A program made the translations under genes and the position numbers. From Xanthomonas fragariae (GTDB lineage Bacteria > Pseudomonadota > Gammaproteobacteria > Xanthomonadales > Xanthomonadaceae): DNA of 64,000 nucleotides. The notes beneath the pieces are model-generated. The model saw only the letters and a list, made by a program, of their open reading frames with translations, made no database searches and had not been told where the DNA came from. Where the stretch lies: the NCBI RefSeq assembly GCF_900183975.1, contig NZ_LT853882.1, positions 3,403,501 to 3,467,500 on the forward strand, given 5' to 3'. Shown here one piece after another: positions 49,037-58,420 of the stretch; positions within the stretch are counted from its first letter, which is position 1, and the number at the start of each line of letters is the position of its first letter.

Positions 49037-50549
49037 GGGATGCGTCCTCTGCCGGTGCGAGCAACGCGGCGACGATGCGGTCCATGGCACTGCCACGGGA
49101 GCCTTTCACGAGAATCGTCGGGGAGCCTGGACCCGGGATGGCTTCCGAGGATTGCTGCTGATCGTGAATCAATGCGTGTTCCTGCGTGTTTTCCAACATT
49201 CGTGTTTGCTCTTCCCTGGTCCCTGGTCCCTGGTTCCCGGTTCCGACTTCAGCCAGATCCGCCTGCAGCGCGGCGACCAGCGCGGCATGGGTGGCGAACA
49301 CGCGGCCGCCATCGCCGAACGCCTGCGCGGCGGCGGCACTGAGCTCGCCCAACGCGTACAGGCGCTGCAGCTTGGCCGCGCGTGCGCGACGCCCGGCGGC
49401 GGCATGCAACGCCGAACCCTCCGGGCCGAGTTCGCGCATGTCGCCGAGCACGAGCCAACCTTCGCCCGGCGCAGCAGCCAGGGTGTCGATGGCAGCATCC
49501 AGCGAACCGGGATTGGCGTTATAGCTGTCGTCGATCAACACCGCGCCGCTCGGTAAGGTGTGAGCGATCTGCCGACCGGCCACAGGGCGCGCCTGCGCCA
49601 GGCCGGCAGCAATCGCCGGCAATGCGATGCCCGCGCCCAACGCCAACCCGGCGGCAGCCAGCGCATTGAGCACGTTGTGGCGACCCGGCAACGGCAGCGC
49701 GATGTACGCGTCACCTTGCGGGGTCACCAGCGTGAACTGTGCACGGCCTGCATGCAGCCGCAGCTGACGTGCGGTGATGTCGGCACTGGCCTGCAAGCCG
49801 TAGCGCAACACGCGGCGGCCCTGCACCGACTGCGCATGCAATTGCTGCTCGAACCATGCACCGAAGGCATCGTCGGCGTTGATCACCGCCACGCCATCGG
49901 CCGGCAGAGCGGTGTAAATGGCGCCCTTGGTGCGGGCAACGCCGAGCAGGCTGCCCAGGCGCTCCAGGTGTGCGGGGGCGATATTGTTGACCAGCGCGAC
50001 GTGCGGCTGCGCGATCTCGGTGAGATAGGCGATATCGCCCGGCTTGCCGGCACCCATTTCGTAGATCGCAAAATCCGCGTCGTCCGGCGCAGCGATCACC
50101 GCCAGCGGCAGACCAATCTCGTTATTGCGGTTGCCCGGCGTGGCGTACACGGTGGTGCCGTCGATACGCCCGGCTTCCTGCAGGATCGACAACAGCAATG
50201 CCTTGACGCTGGTCTTGCCGTTGGAACCGGTCAGCGCGATCACCCGCGTGGCGCGATCGCGCTGCATGCCGGTGGCGATGCGCGCCAGGGCAAGCTCGGA
50301 ATTTTCCGCCAGTACCTGCGGCACGCTCAACGCCGGCAGCAGGCGTTCCACCAGCAAACCGCTGGCACCGCGCGCAACCGCGTCTGCGGCAAAATCGTGC
50401 CCATCGAAGCGCTCACCGCGCAACGCAACGTACAGGCTGCCGTTGGCGAGCGTACGCGTGTCGTTGCCGACCGCGTCGATCATCGCGTCGTCGCCGTGCA
50501 GTTCGCCACCTGCCCAGTGGGCAATCAACGACAATGGAGTGAGCTTCAT
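49026..50549 (-). CDS. murF: MurF ligase with a repeat-derived internal insertion
   Basis: 507 aa, about 45 longer than usual. ATP site [39 protein letters not shown] and [13 protein letters not shown] are normal. In the C-terminal domain, between ALQADLA and [17 protein letters not shown], an extra stretch of about 45 residues ([15 protein letters not shown] ... EAIPGPGS) is encoded by repeat E6. Known: adds D-Ala-D-Ala to the tripeptide. Starts as ATGA on the murE stop. Confidence 0.94.
   Translation of the reverse strand: MKLTPLSLIAHWAGGELHGDDAMIDAVGNDTRTLANGSLYVALRGERFDGHDFAADAVARGASGLLVERLLPALSVPQVLAENSELALARIATGMQRDRATRVIALTGSNGKTSVKALLLSILQEAGRIDGTTVYATPGNRNNEIGLPLAVIAAPDDADFAIYEMGAGKPGDIAYLTEIAQPHVALVNNIAPAHLERLGSLLGVARTKGAIYTALPADGVAVINADDAFGAWFEQQLHAQSVQGRRVLRYGLQASADITARQLRLHAGRAQFTLVTPQGDAYIALPLPGRHNVLNALAAAGLALGAGIALPAIAAGLAQARPVAGRQIAHTLPSGAVLIDDSYNANPGSLDAAIDTLAAAPGEGWLVLGDMRELGPEGSALHAAAGRRARAAKLQRLYALGELSAAAAQAFGDGGRVFATHAALVAALQADLAEVGTGNQGPGTREEQTRMLENTQEHALIHDQQQSSEAIPGPGSPTILVKGSRGSAMDRIVAALLAPAEDASHAA
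49121..49246. repeat. G-triplet inverted repeat E6 inside murF
   Basis: Plus-strand arm GGGAGCCTGGACCCGGGATGG (49121) is partly complementary to a run of CCCTGGT units, CCCTGGTCCCTGGTCCCTGG then TTCCCGGTTCC, at 49213-49246. It is in frame with murF. Confidence 0.65.
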
Positions 50550-52033
50550 GCGCGCATCTCCAGCACGCTGCGTGGCAACAACGCCTGCGCTGCCACCAAG
50601 GCGTCGTCGAAGGCATGCCGCACACCGGCGACTTCCTGATACGGCTCGTGGCCTTTACCTGCAATCAACACGATGTCGGACGCGCCGGCCATGCCGATGG
50701 CCTGATGGATCGCGGCAGCGCGATCGCGCTGCACGATGGCGGCATCCGGGCGAGCAAAGCCACGCAGGATGTCGGCCACGATCACCTCGCCATCTTCGCA
50801 ACGCGGGTTGTCGTCGGTGACGATCGCCACATCGGCATTGATCTCGGCGATCGCCGCCATCTGCGGACGCTTGCCGGTATCGCGTTCGCCGCCGCAACCG
50901 AACACGCAGATCACCTTGCCCTGCGCATGCGAGCGCAAGCTGGTCAGCGCTTGCTCCAGCGCATCGGGCGTGTGTGCGTAATCGACCACTACCAGCGGTG
51001 CGCCATGCGCGCCACCGAGCCGATTCATGCGGCCGTGGATCGGCTGCAGCTGGCCCAGCACCTCGGCAATCTGCGGCGGCGCAACGTCCAGCGTATACAA
51101 CACGCCGGCTACGGCCAGCACGTTGTCCACGTTGAAGCGACCCAGCAACGGCGAGTGCACCGGGTGCACGTGGCCGTCGATGTGCAGCGCGAAATTGATG
51201 CCGTTATGGTCCAGTTGCAGCGCCTGCGCACGCACCGCGGCATCGGCGTGCGCGCGCGAACTCACACCGATCACACGCAGCGCGGGGTCGAGCGAAGCGA
51301 ATAGGCTGCGGCCGAATGCATCGTCCAGATTCACCACCGCGGCCTTCAATCCAGCGCGCGTGAACAGCTTGGCCTTGGCCGCGCCGTACTGCGCCATGTC
51401 GCCGTGGTAATCGAAGTGATCGCGGGTGAGATTGGTGAATACCGCCACATCGAACTGCACCGCATCGACGCGGCCCTGGTCGAGCGCGTGCGAACTCACT
51501 TCCATCGCCACGGCCTGCGCGCCTTCATCGCGCAACTGCGCCAATAGCGCATGCGTCTGCAGCACCAGCGGCGTGGTGAAACCGGTCGGCACGGCGGTGC
51601 CATACAGACCGACACCCAAGGTGCCAAGAGTGCCGGTGGGAGTGCCGAGCAGCGTCAACGCCTGCGCCAGCAACTGCACGGTGGAGGTCTTGCCGTTGGT
51701 ACCGGTCACGCCAACCATGCGCATTGCATGCGAAGGCTGACCGTGGAACCGATTGGCCATCACGCCAAGGCGGGCGCGCAAGCCAGGCACTGCGATCGCA
51801 TCGGCCGGTGCCGGCAGATCAGCGGGCGCTGGCGGTTCGAACAACACCACAGCTGCACCGTTGACGCGCGCCTGCTCGACGAAGTCCAAACCGTGCGCAC
51901 CGAAGCCGGCGATCGCCACGAAGGCATCGCCCGGACTTACCGCACGGCTGTCCATCACCAGGCCGGACACCTGCACGTCATGCGCAAGCGTCACCTCGGG
52001 CAGCAGCTGCGACAGCGGCATGGAGCGGCTCAC
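50546..52033 (-). CDS. murE: UDP-MurNAc-tripeptide synthetase (meso-DAP adding)
   Basis: 495 aa from a GTG that overlaps the ftsI stop (GTGA); ATG 52021 is an alternative four codons in. ATP site [29 protein letters not shown], and [10 protein letters not shown], whose DNPR indicates meso-diaminopimelate rather than lysine. The overlap style matches the other junctions of this cluster. Confidence 0.95.
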   Translation of the reverse strand: MSRSMPLSQLLPEVTLAHDVQVSGLVMDSRAVSPGDAFVAIAGFGAHGLDFVEQARVNGAAVVLFEPPAPADLPAPADAIAVPGLRARLGVMANRFHGQPSHAMRMVGVTGTNGKTSTVQLLAQALTLLGTPTGTLGTLGVGLYGTAVPTGFTTPLVLQTHALLAQLRDEGAQAVAMEVSSHALDQGRVDAVQFDVAVFTNLTRDHFDYHGDMAQYGAAKAKLFTRAGLKAAVVNLDDAFGRSLFASLDPALRVIGVSSRAHADAAVRAQALQLDHNGINFALHIDGHVHPVHSPLLGRFNVDNVLAVAGVLYTLDVAPPQIAEVLGQLQPIHGRMNRLGGAHGAPLVVVDYAHTPDALEQALTSLRSHAQGKVICVFGCGGERDTGKRPQMAAIAEINADVAIVTDDNPRCEDGEVIVADILRGFARPDAAIVQRDRAAAIHQAIGMAGASDIVLIAGKGHEPYQEVAGVRHAFDDALVAAQALLPRSVLEMRA

Positions 52034-53898
52034 TGGCGGCTCTCCCGCGGCGGTGCCGGCTGAGCCGGCGCCGACATGGCAGGCGGTGCGGCGGCGGTCG
52101 GAATACCGGCAGACACTTCGTCCACCGGGTCCGGTACCAGCGCCGGGTCCAGATCGACCGGCTGCGGCTTGACGACCGGCTGCCCGGTCTTGCCGGCGGC
52201 CTGCGCGGCCAGCCACGACTGGATGTCATCCGGCGGTACGTCCATCAGCCGCAAGGCGCCTTCCATCACCCGATGGAACACCGGCGCCGACACCAGGCCG
52301 CCGTAATACACCTTGCCCTGCGGATCGTTGATCACGATGACGGTGGCAAGCCGCGGACGCGTTGCCGGCACCAGGCCGGCGAACAGCGCGTTGTAATGCC
52401 CGCGCTCGTAGCCGTTGGCGCCATTCTTGCGCGCGGTACCGGTCTTGCCGGCCACGTGATAGCCCAAAATCGCCGCGCCCTTGGCGCCGCCCTGAGTGAC
52501 CACGGTTTCCATCATGTCGATGACTTGGCGTGCCACTTCCGGCGTGACCACCTGGCGGGTTTCGTTGTGCTGGCCGCGTACGAAGGTCGGCGGGGTCAGC
52601 TTGCCGCCGTTGCCCAGGGTGGCGTACGCCTGCGCAATTTGCAGTGGCGTCACCGACAGGCCATAGCCGTAGGACATCGTGGTCTTGGACGGGCCGCTCC
52701 AACGGGCCGGCTGCAGCACAACACCGGTCGATTCGCCAGGGAACCCGCTGTGCGGTGCCGTGCCGTAACCGAAATTGCGGATCGACTGATAGAAGGTCTG
52801 ATCCGGCACCTTGGCCGCGATCTTGGCCGCGCCGATGTTCGAGCTGCGGGTGATCACGCCGGTGACGTTAAGCACGCCGTTGTTGTGCGGCACATCGCGA
52901 ATGGTGAAACGCCCTACGGCCATGTAGCCGGGGTTGGTGTCGATGATGGTGTCCTTGGTCACCACGCCCGCGGTCAATGCTGTGGCCACCGTGAGCGGCT
53001 TCATCGTCGAACCCGGCTCGACCAGATCGGTGACCGCGCGATTGCGGCGCGCCGACGGGTTGATACCGGTAACCGCGTTGGAGTTGTAGGTCGGCAGATT
53101 GACCATCGCCAGCACTTCGCCGGTGGCCACATCCATCACCACCATCGAACCGCCAGCGGCGTTGTTCTCGACCAGCGCGTTACGCAGTTCCTTATAGGCC
53201 AGGAACTGGATGCGACGGTCGATGCTCAGCGTCAGGTCCTTGCCCGGTTGCGCCGGACGCACCAGATCCACGCTCTCCACGATCGCGCCGCGCGCATCGC
53301 GCACCACCTTCTTGGAACCCGGCTTGCCGCGCAGCCATTCGTCGAAGGCAAGCTCCAGGCCTTCCTGGCCGCGGTCGTCGATGTTGGTGAAGCCCAGCAC
53401 ATGGGCCATCGCCTCGCCTTGCGGATAGAAACGACGGAACTCGCGTTGCGAGAACACGCCAGGAATCTTTAAATCGACAATTGCATGCGCCTTATCCGGG
53501 TTGATCCGGCGCTGCAGGTACATGAATTCCTTGCCGGCCTTCTGCGCCAGCTTGGCGTTCAACTCGTCCAGCGGTTGGCCGAGCGCCTTGGCCAGCTCGG
53601 CAATACGGTCCGGGTTGCGCAGCAGTTCCTGCGGATTGACCCAGATCGACTCCACCGGCGTGGACACTGCCAGCGGCTCGCCGTTGCGGTCGGTGATCAT
53701 GCCGCGCGAGGTGGCGATCGGCAGTTCGCGCAGATAGCGCGCTTCGCCCTGACGCTGATAGAAATCACGATTGACCAGCTGCACGAAGGCCGCGCGGCCG
53801 ATCAACGTCACCGAGCACAGACCCAGCACGATGCCAACCAGGGTCAGGCGACCGCGCAGGTTGAAGTTGCTGCGGGGGCGGTTGCGGCCGGCTTTCAT
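52030..53898 (-). CDS. ftsI: Septal transpeptidase FtsI (PBP3)
   Basis: 622 aa. One membrane anchor ([21 protein letters not shown]), dimerisation domain, and a transpeptidase domain with SxxK at [15 protein letters not shown] at [13 protein letters not shown] and KTG at [12 protein letters not shown]. The C-terminus is a Pro/Ala-rich tail. Known: crosslinks septal peptidoglycan with FtsW. A 67-base gap separates it from ftsL. Confidence 0.97.
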   Translation of the reverse strand: MKAGRNRPRSNFNLRGRLTLVGIVLGLCSVTLIGRAAFVQLVNRDFYQRQGEARYLRELPIATSRGMITDRNGEPLAVSTPVESIWVNPQELLRNPDRIAELAKALGQPLDELNAKLAQKAGKEFMYLQRRINPDKAHAIVDLKIPGVFSQREFRRFYPQGEAMAHVLGFTNIDDRGQEGLELAFDEWLRGKPGSKKVVRDARGAIVESVDLVRPAQPGKDLTLSIDRRIQFLAYKELRNALVENNAAGGSMVVMDVATGEVLAMVNLPTYNSNAVTGINPSARRNRAVTDLVEPGSTMKPLTVATALTAGVVTKDTIIDTNPGYMAVGRFTIRDVPHNNGVLNVTGVITRSSNIGAAKIAAKVPDQTFYQSIRNFGYGTAPHSGFPGESTGVVLQPARWSGPSKTTMSYGYGLSVTPLQIAQAYATLGNGGKLTPPTFVRGQHNETRQVVTPEVARQVIDMMETVVTQGGAKGAAILGYHVAGKTGTARKNGANGYERGHYNALFAGLVPATRPRLATVIVINDPQGKVYYGGLVSAPVFHRVMEGALRLMDVPPDDIQSWLAAQAAGKTGQPVVKPQPVDLDPALVPDPVDEVSAGIPTAAAPPAMSAPAQPAPPRESRQ

Positions 53899-53965
53899 GG
53901 CGCACCTTCTTGTGCGCCACCCTGCGGGCGGCTTCGCCGTGCAAAACGGCTGTCCTGCCGCTTTG

Positions 53966-54229
53966 TCATGGACGCACCACCACGATGTCGTTGGTCTCGG
54001 GGAACTTCATCCCGATGCGCACACGTGCGACCTGATCGACCCGATTGCTTTCCGCCCAGGTGGCCTGCTCCAGCTGCAGCCGGCCGAATTCGATATTCAA
54101 CTCATCACGCGTGTGCTCGAGCTTGGACAACTGCACGAACAGCTTGCGATGCATGTGACGCATGTACACGACACCGATCGCCGAGGCGATGCTGCAGGCG
54201 AGCAGCACGATGAGCAGCAGACGGCTCAT
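53966..54229 (-). CDS. ftsL: Cell division protein FtsL
   Basis: 87 aa from the ATG giving [20 protein letters not shown] (membrane anchor), then a coiled coil ([23 protein letters not shown]) and the [20 protein letters not shown] motif. ATG overlaps the rsmH stop. Known: FtsL-FtsB activates FtsWI. Confidence 0.93.
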   Translation of the reverse strand: MSRLLLIVLLACSIASAIGVVYMRHMHRKLFVQLSKLEHTRDELNIEFGRLQLEQATWAESNRVDQVARVRIGMKFPETNDIVVVRP

Positions 54230-55287
54230 CGTGCGTCTCCTTGAGACGCCGGAATTGCAGAGTTGGGATTGGGGATTGGCTTGGAGCGCTCTTCCAATCC
54301 CGAATCCCAAGTCCCGAATCCCAGCTTCTCGGCCACCCTCAGCACCGCGCTGCGGGCGCGTGGGTTGACGCTCAGTTCGTCGAAGTCGGCTTTGATGGCG
54401 CCGCTGACCAGTTGCAGCGTCGGCACGAAAGGGTGCGCTTCGGGCAGGCGGCGGTTGCTGGGCGGCGCCTTGGCGTAGCGGGCTATGAATTGTTTGACGA
54501 TACGGTCTTCCAACGAGTGGAAGCTGATCACCGCCAGACGACCGCCCGGCTTGAGCGCGCCCAGGGCGGCGTCCAGACCGTCTTCCAGATCGTCTAGCTC
54601 GCGGTTGATGTAGATGCGGATCGCCTGGAAGCTGCGCGTGGCCGGGTGGGTCTTGCTGTCGCCGCGCGGCATCACCGAGGCGATCAGGTCGGCCAGCTGC
54701 GCGGTGCGCAGCAGCGGCTGGTCGGCACGCCGCGCCACGATGGCGCGCGCAATGCGGCGGCTCTGGCGTTCTTCGCCATAGGTCCACAGCACATCGGCGA
54801 TCTCGCGGTCGGTGGCATGCGCCAACCACTCGGCCGCGCTCTGCCCGGCGTCCGGGTCCATGCGCATATCCAGCGGGCCGTCCTTGCCGAAACTGAAACC
54901 GCGACCGGCCACATCCAACTGCGGCGAGGACACGCCCAGATCCAGCAGGATGCCATCAAGGGTTGCGGCGGCGACCACCTGGCCGAGGCCGGCAAAACTG
55001 CCGCGATGGATAGACACGCGCGCATCGCCACCGAACGACTGTTCGGCCACCGCGATCGCTTCAGGGTCCTTGTCCATCACCAGCAGTCGACCTCCCGGGC
55101 CAAGGTGTTGCAGCACGCCACGAGCGTGTCCGCCACGCCCGAACGTGCCATCGAGATAGGTTCCATTTTCGGTCACTTGCAGGCCATCCAGAACCTGCGT
55201 GTACAGCACCGGCACATGAGCCGCCGGCGGCTGCGACACCGGGTGACCGGGCTGCGCTTCACCGCGCATCCGGGCACCCCGGCTCAC
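54226..55287 (-). CDS. rsmH: 16S rRNA m4C1402 methyltransferase RsmH with a repeat-derived tail
   Basis: 353 aa from a GTG overlapping the mraZ stop (GTGA); ATG 55269 is an alternative. SAM motifs [40 protein letters not shown] and [16 protein letters not shown]. The core ends near [10 protein letters not shown]; the last roughly 30 residues ([21 protein letters not shown] ...) come from repeat E7. Confidence 0.95.
   Translation of the reverse strand: MSRGARMRGEAQPGHPVSQPPAAHVPVLYTQVLDGLQVTENGTYLDGTFGRGGHARGVLQHLGPGGRLLVMDKDPEAIAVAEQSFGGDARVSIHRGSFAGLGQVVAAATLDGILLDLGVSSPQLDVAGRGFSFGKDGPLDMRMDPDAGQSAAEWLAHATDREIADVLWTYGEERQSRRIARAIVARRADQPLLRTAQLADLIASVMPRGDSKTHPATRSFQAIRIYINRELDDLEDGLDAALGALKPGGRLAVISFHSLEDRIVKQFIARYAKAPPSNRRLPEAHPFVPTLQLVSGAIKADFDELSVNPRARSAVLRVAEKLGFGTWDSGLEERSKPIPNPNSAIPASQGDAR
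54263..54323. repeat. G-triplet inverted repeat E7 inside the rsmH 3' end
   Basis: TTGGGATTGGGGATTGG at 54263 pairs across a 13-base loop with CCAATCCCGAATCCCAA at 54295, which continues into a second unit, GTCCCGAATCCC. The shortest loop of the set. Confidence 0.8.
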
Positions 55288-55730
55288 AACCTGAGATCGA
55301 GCAATTCATCGCCCAGATCCCCGTCAGACAATGTCTGCTGGATCAGTGCGCGATGTGCCTGCTCGCTCCACAGTTCGAATTTGTCGCCCATGCCGAGCAG
55401 CACGGCTTTTTTCTCGATGCCAACCGCGTTGCGGTGGCTGGCCGGAATGCTCAGACGGCCATTGGCGTCCAGCTCGAGTACGGCCGAAGAACCTACCAAT
55501 TTCTGCTGCAGCGCGCGGACCACGCGCTGGGTGTTGGGCTTGGACATCACATCGTCGCGCACCCGCTCCCACTCTTTTTCCGCATACAGCCACAGGCATC
55601 CGGCTTCGAACGGGTTGTAGGTGAGGACCAGGCGATTGCCGCTGACACGCGTGACGAGGTCGCGGTACGCGGTTGGCACCGCCATCCGCCCCTTGTCGTC
55701 CACTGTGATGGCAGTCTCGCCCTGAAACAC
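55284..55730 (-). CDS. mraZ: Transcriptional regulator MraZ
   Basis: 148 aa from a GTG ([19 protein letters not shown]), the start that matches the family; an in-frame ATG at 55766 would add 12 residues. Two AbrB-like halves, each with a DxxGR motif: [16 protein letters not shown] and [15 protein letters not shown]. Known: MraZ represses the dcw promoter by binding repeated TGG boxes. First gene of the cluster. Confidence 0.92.
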   Translation of the reverse strand: MFQGETAITVDDKGRMAVPTAYRDLVTRVSGNRLVLTYNPFEAGCLWLYAEKEWERVRDDVMSKPNTQRVVRALQQKLVGSSAVLELDANGRLSIPASHRNAVGIEKKAVLLGMGDKFELWSEQAHRALIQQTLSDGDLGDELLDLRL

Positions 55731-55760
55731 CGAATGCGGCCTCGAATACTCGCTTGGGAG

Positions 55761-55784
55761 AACCATTGAACCACGAAAAACCAC
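55761..55784 (-). promoter_or_regulatory. Candidate MraZ-binding direct repeats
   Basis: Read leftward, GTGGTT, GTGGTT and ATGGTT follow one another at 10- and 8-base steps in the mraZ leader, downstream of the promoter. MraZ sites elsewhere are spaced TGGG repeats, so this is a plausible but non-consensus match. Confidence 0.35.
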
Positions 55785-55812
55785 AAAACACCTGGTTTTC
55801 CCTCCTTTGCCC

Positions 55813-55840
55813 ACCTTAGCAGTGCGTCAAAGCTTGTCAA
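55813..55840 (-). promoter_or_regulatory. Sigma-70 promoter of the dcw cluster
   Basis: Read leftward, TTGACA (perfect -35), a 16-base spacer and TAAGGT (-10, four of six). Start point near 55806, giving a leader of about 75 bases to the mraZ GTG. Confidence 0.7.
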
Positions 55841-55910
55841 CAGTTTTCAAGGTCGCAAATCGCCAGCTGCATCAATGAGTTGCAGCACTCTTTAGAGACT
55901 TGTTCAAAGG

Positions 55911-55919
55911 TTATCCACA
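55911..55919. promoter_or_regulatory. Perfect DnaA box upstream of mraZ
   Basis: TTATCCACA, the strict DnaA consensus, lies about 70 bases upstream of the -35 box in the AT-rich spacer between mraZ and the divergent TANGO2-like gene. A lone box; chance cannot be excluded. Confidence 0.45.
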
Positions 55920-56056
55920 AGTTGCTGTTTCGTCTCAGATTTTGAGATTGAACAGAAATTCAGGGGCGTGAAGGCCATGTAAGCTGGACCGTTGTCTCAC
56001 TTCCCTTTGCGCCAGTTGCATGCCTCCAATTGCGCAAACCGGCGACAATCGATGCC

Positions 56057-56824
56057 ATGTGCCTAGTCGCTCTCGCCTGGAAAGCCCACCCGCGCTGGCG
56101 TTTGCTGCTGGCGGGCAACCGCGACGAACTTCACGGGCGCCCGGCCGCGCCGCTTGCGCGCTGGGCAGCACCGGCCGACAGCGTGCTGGCCGGCCGCGAC
56201 CTACGCTCGGGCGGAAGCTGGGTGGGCCTGGGCAGCGACGGCCGCGCCGCAGTGGTGACCAACGTGCGCGACCCGCTCGCCACCGCCTCCGGCCGCTCGC
56301 GCGGACATCTGATCGCCGACTACCTGGCCGGCAGTCTGGATGCGAGGGCTTACGCACATGATCTGGCGACCGCCGCAGATGAGTTCCCACCATTCAATCT
56401 ACTGCTATGCGACGACCAACGTTGCGAACACCTCAGTAACCACCCGCCATTGGCACGCATGTTGGCTCCGGGCATCCACGGCATGTCCAACGGTCCGCTG
56501 GATGCGCACTGGCCCAAGACCGCTGCACTGACCATGGTTCTGCGCGACTGGTGCGCTGCGGACAGCGGCGACCTGCAACCGCTGTGGACTGCCCTGGGCA
56601 ACCCGGCCACCGCACCCGACGCACAGCTACCGCACACCGGCATAGACCTGTCCTCCGAACGCCTGCTTGCCGCCGCTTTCATCAAAGGCACCAACTACGG
56701 CACCCGCGCCAGCACCCTCATCGCGGTGGACCATCAAGGTCACGGTCTAATCCACGAGCGCCGCTTCGGCCCAAATGGGGTGTTCCAGGGCGAAACCCGG
56801 CTGGAGATCTCAGGCGCACATTGA
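56057..56824 (+). CDS. TANGO2/NRDE-family protein
   Basis: 255 aa from ATG (MCLVALAWKAHPRWRLLLAG). The NRDE motif is present (LAGNRDELHGRPA), as are WVGLGSDGRAAVVTNVRDP and the C-terminal GTNYGTRASTLIAVD. Ntn-hydrolase-like fold with Cys2. Known: the family is conserved from bacteria to man; haem or lipid handling is proposed but the activity is uncertain. Divergent from mraZ. Confidence 0.88.
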   Translation: MCLVALAWKAHPRWRLLLAGNRDELHGRPAAPLARWAAPADSVLAGRDLRSGGSWVGLGSDGRAAVVTNVRDPLATASGRSRGHLIADYLAGSLDARAYAHDLATAADEFPPFNLLLCDDQRCEHLSNHPPLARMLAPGIHGMSNGPLDAHWPKTAALTMVLRDWCAADSGDLQPLWTALGNPATAPDAQLPHTGIDLSSERLLAAAFIKGTNYGTRASTLIAVDHQGHGLIHERRFGPNGVFQGETRLEISGAH

Positions 56825-56827
56825 CAA

Positions 56828-56853
56828 CCCGGATTCATGCGCATGAATCCGGG
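56828..56853. promoter_or_regulatory. 26-base perfect palindrome, operator of ccdAB
   Basis: Half-site CCCGGATTCATGC followed directly by its exact complement, ending eight bases before the ccdA ATG. A TTGACA at 56821 abuts it on the left, so it covers the promoter spacer and -10. This fits autorepression by the CcdA-CcdB complex. As RNA it would also form a long hairpin. Confidence 0.72.
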
Positions 56854-56861
56854 AGTTCGCG

Positions 56862-57113
56862 ATGACCCGCTATTACGATAGCTCTGCGCAAAAGAAGCCG
56901 CTCAATCCGACCATCAACTCGGACTTGGCCGCGCAGGCCCGAGCGATGACCGGCAACCTGTCGGCAAAGGTCGAGGAGCTGCTGGCCGAATACGTCACCA
57001 AGGAGCGCGACAGCCACAGCGCCAGAGCGATGGAGCTGCAGCGCGCCGCGAGCGAATGGAAGGCCTTCACCGAAGCGCACGGCTCCTTCGCTGACGAGTT
57101 TTCCACGCTATGA
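56862..57113 (+). CDS. ccdA: CcdA-family antitoxin
   Basis: 83 aa: ribbon-helix-helix N-terminus (KKPLNPTINSDLAAQARAMTG), then LSAKVEELLAEYVTKERD and a disordered-type C-terminus with WKAFTEAHGSFADEFSTL, the toxin-binding motif of CcdA proteins. Overlaps ccdB by ATGA. Known: neutralises CcdB and represses its own operon. Confidence 0.9.
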   Translation: MTRYYDSSAQKKPLNPTINSDLAAQARAMTGNLSAKVEELLAEYVTKERDSHSARAMELQRAASEWKAFTEAHGSFADEFSTL

Positions 57114-57427
57114 CCGACCAGTTCGATGTCTACGCGAAAGTCGGCCAGAACAAGAACATTCCTTATGTGGTCGTGGTCCAGTCGAAGATCTTCGACCCCT
57201 CCCCTCGCCGCGTCGTCGTGCCCCTGGTCCGAAAGTCCAACCACTCTCCAACTCCGTCCCGCTTCACTCCCGAACTTACCGTGGCCGGCAGCAGCCTCAT
57301 CCTGCAACCCCTGGAAATGACCTCAGTGCCACTGGCAGTACTCAGCAAACCCGCCGGCACCCTGAAAGACCAGGGCCAACGCATCATCGACGCCCTGGAC
57401 GAGCTATTCACCCGCTCGTTCGGATAA
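57110..57427 (+). CDS. ccdB: CcdB-family gyrase toxin
   Basis: 105 aa, close to the 101 aa of F-plasmid CcdB: MTDQFDVYAKVGQNKNIPYVVVVQS, RRVVVPLVRKSN, LQPLEMTSVPLAVL and a C-terminal helix (IIDALDELFTRSFG). Known: CcdB poisons DNA gyrase through its last residues, W-G-I in F; here the end is FG, so activity needs testing. Chromosomal copy next to rnpB. Confidence 0.88.
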   Translation: MTDQFDVYAKVGQNKNIPYVVVVQSKIFDPSPRRVVVPLVRKSNHSPTPSRFTPELTVAGSSLILQPLEMTSVPLAVLSKPAGTLKDQGQRIIDALDELFTRSFG

Positions 57428-57577
57428 GTGCCAAACGCTGCCGCAGCTGCTAGTGCAAAGCCCAAGCCAAGCAACAAAGATCCAAGCAACCCTAAATCGC
57501 AGGGATCGCGACCAACCCAACGCTCCAGCAATGCACCCAAGTGCAAGCCCTCTTAAGTCAAGGGGGGCGGCGACAGC
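57428..57577. other. Intergenic, nothing recognised
   Basis: Between ccdB and a rightward terminator. No ORF of note. Confidence 0.4.
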
Positions 57578-57618
57578 CGCGGGGTTCTGGCATGCCCGGA
57601 GCGGGACCCGCGTTTTTT
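57578..57618 (+). terminator. Probable terminator of ccdAB
   Basis: CGCGGG and CCCGCG pair around a GC-rich loop, followed by TTTTTT at 57613-57618. About 150 bases after ccdB. Confidence 0.5.
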
Positions 57619-57683
57619 ACCGCCACCGGCGGTACGCAGCGTGGGCACCTTTCCTGAGAGGGGCAAGGCCCGGAAAGGAAAGT

Positions 57684-58035
57684 GGCGGAGTCGGCCGATA
57701 AGCCGGGTTCTGTCGTGGACAGTCATTCGTCTAGGCGCCGCGTCACCGCGGCGCTCAAGCAACCTACCCGGATCCAGCGCGGGCCACGCCAATGGATCCC
57801 TATTTGGTCTTGCTCCAGGTGGGGTTTGCCGTGCCGGTCCGTTACCGGACTCGCGGTGCGCTCTTACCGCACCATTTCACCCTTACCGGCTCCTCGAAAG
57901 GAACGTAGGCGGTATCTTTCTGTTGCACTTTCCGTCGGCTTGCGCCGCCCAGGCGTTACCTGGCACCTTGCCCTAGGGAGCCCGGACTTTCCTCGGCACT
58001 CTTGCGAGTGACGCGACTGTCTGGCCGACTCCGCC
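57684..58035 (-). ncRNA. rnpB: RNase P RNA, bacterial class A
   Basis: Read leftward from 58035: P1 strand GGCGGAGTCGGCC, the signature GAGGAAAGTCCGGGCTCC, the internal GGTAAGGGTGAAATGGTGCGGTAAGAGC region and the 3' end GACAGAACCCGGCTTATCGG closing with GGCCGACTCCGCC, which pairs with P1. About 352 nt. Known: ribozyme subunit that matures tRNA 5' ends. Confidence 0.95.
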
Positions 58036-58117
58036 AGGGCGCACTATACGCTATCGCCAGACCATACACCGCCCGTCGCTGTCTTCGGCGTAGAGAACAA
58101 CGCGTTCGAAATCATGG

Positions 58118-58420
58118 TCAAACGACCGCCGTGCGATATCTGCAGAACTCCCTACGAGGTTTCAGTGCAGCAAGCAATTTCTCACGCGCCCGAACGAATA
58201 CCTGGCCATCTGCACGCAGCAGTTGGGTCATCTCAACGGCGTAACGCGCCGCATCAGCAAGACGAAAGCAAATGTCCGCCGCAGGCTCCCTGGGTTGTTC
58301 GATATTTCCGATCGGGGGTTGAAACGCGTCTGGCCAAGTCCTCAAGACCCACTCGAACCGACCTGGCTCCAACGCCTTCTTTCTGATTTCAGCAGCGCTT
58401 GCCTCAGCCATTGCCGCCAT
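58118..58420 (-). CDS. Hypothetical protein overlapping the rsmI end
   Basis: 100 aa from the ATG giving MAAMAEASAAEIRKKALEPG, overlapping the rsmI stop by 17 bases. Reads like a folded protein (FEWVLRTWPDAFQPPIGNIE; AARYAVEMTQLLRADGQVFV). No family recognised. Less GC-rich than rsmI. Confidence 0.5.
   Translation of the reverse strand: MAAMAEASAAEIRKKALEPGRFEWVLRTWPDAFQPPIGNIEQPREPAADICFRLADAARYAVEMTQLLRADGQVFVRAREKLLAALKPRREFCRYRTAVV

Noticed and set aside
52273..53472. 399-codon rightward frame antisense to ftsI
   Set aside because: Shadow frame with no start signal or recognisable domain.
57619..57640. Hairpin ACCGCC/GGCGGT near the rnpB 3' side as its terminator
   Set aside because: Read leftward it is followed by A residues, not T, so it is not an intrinsic terminator for rnpB.
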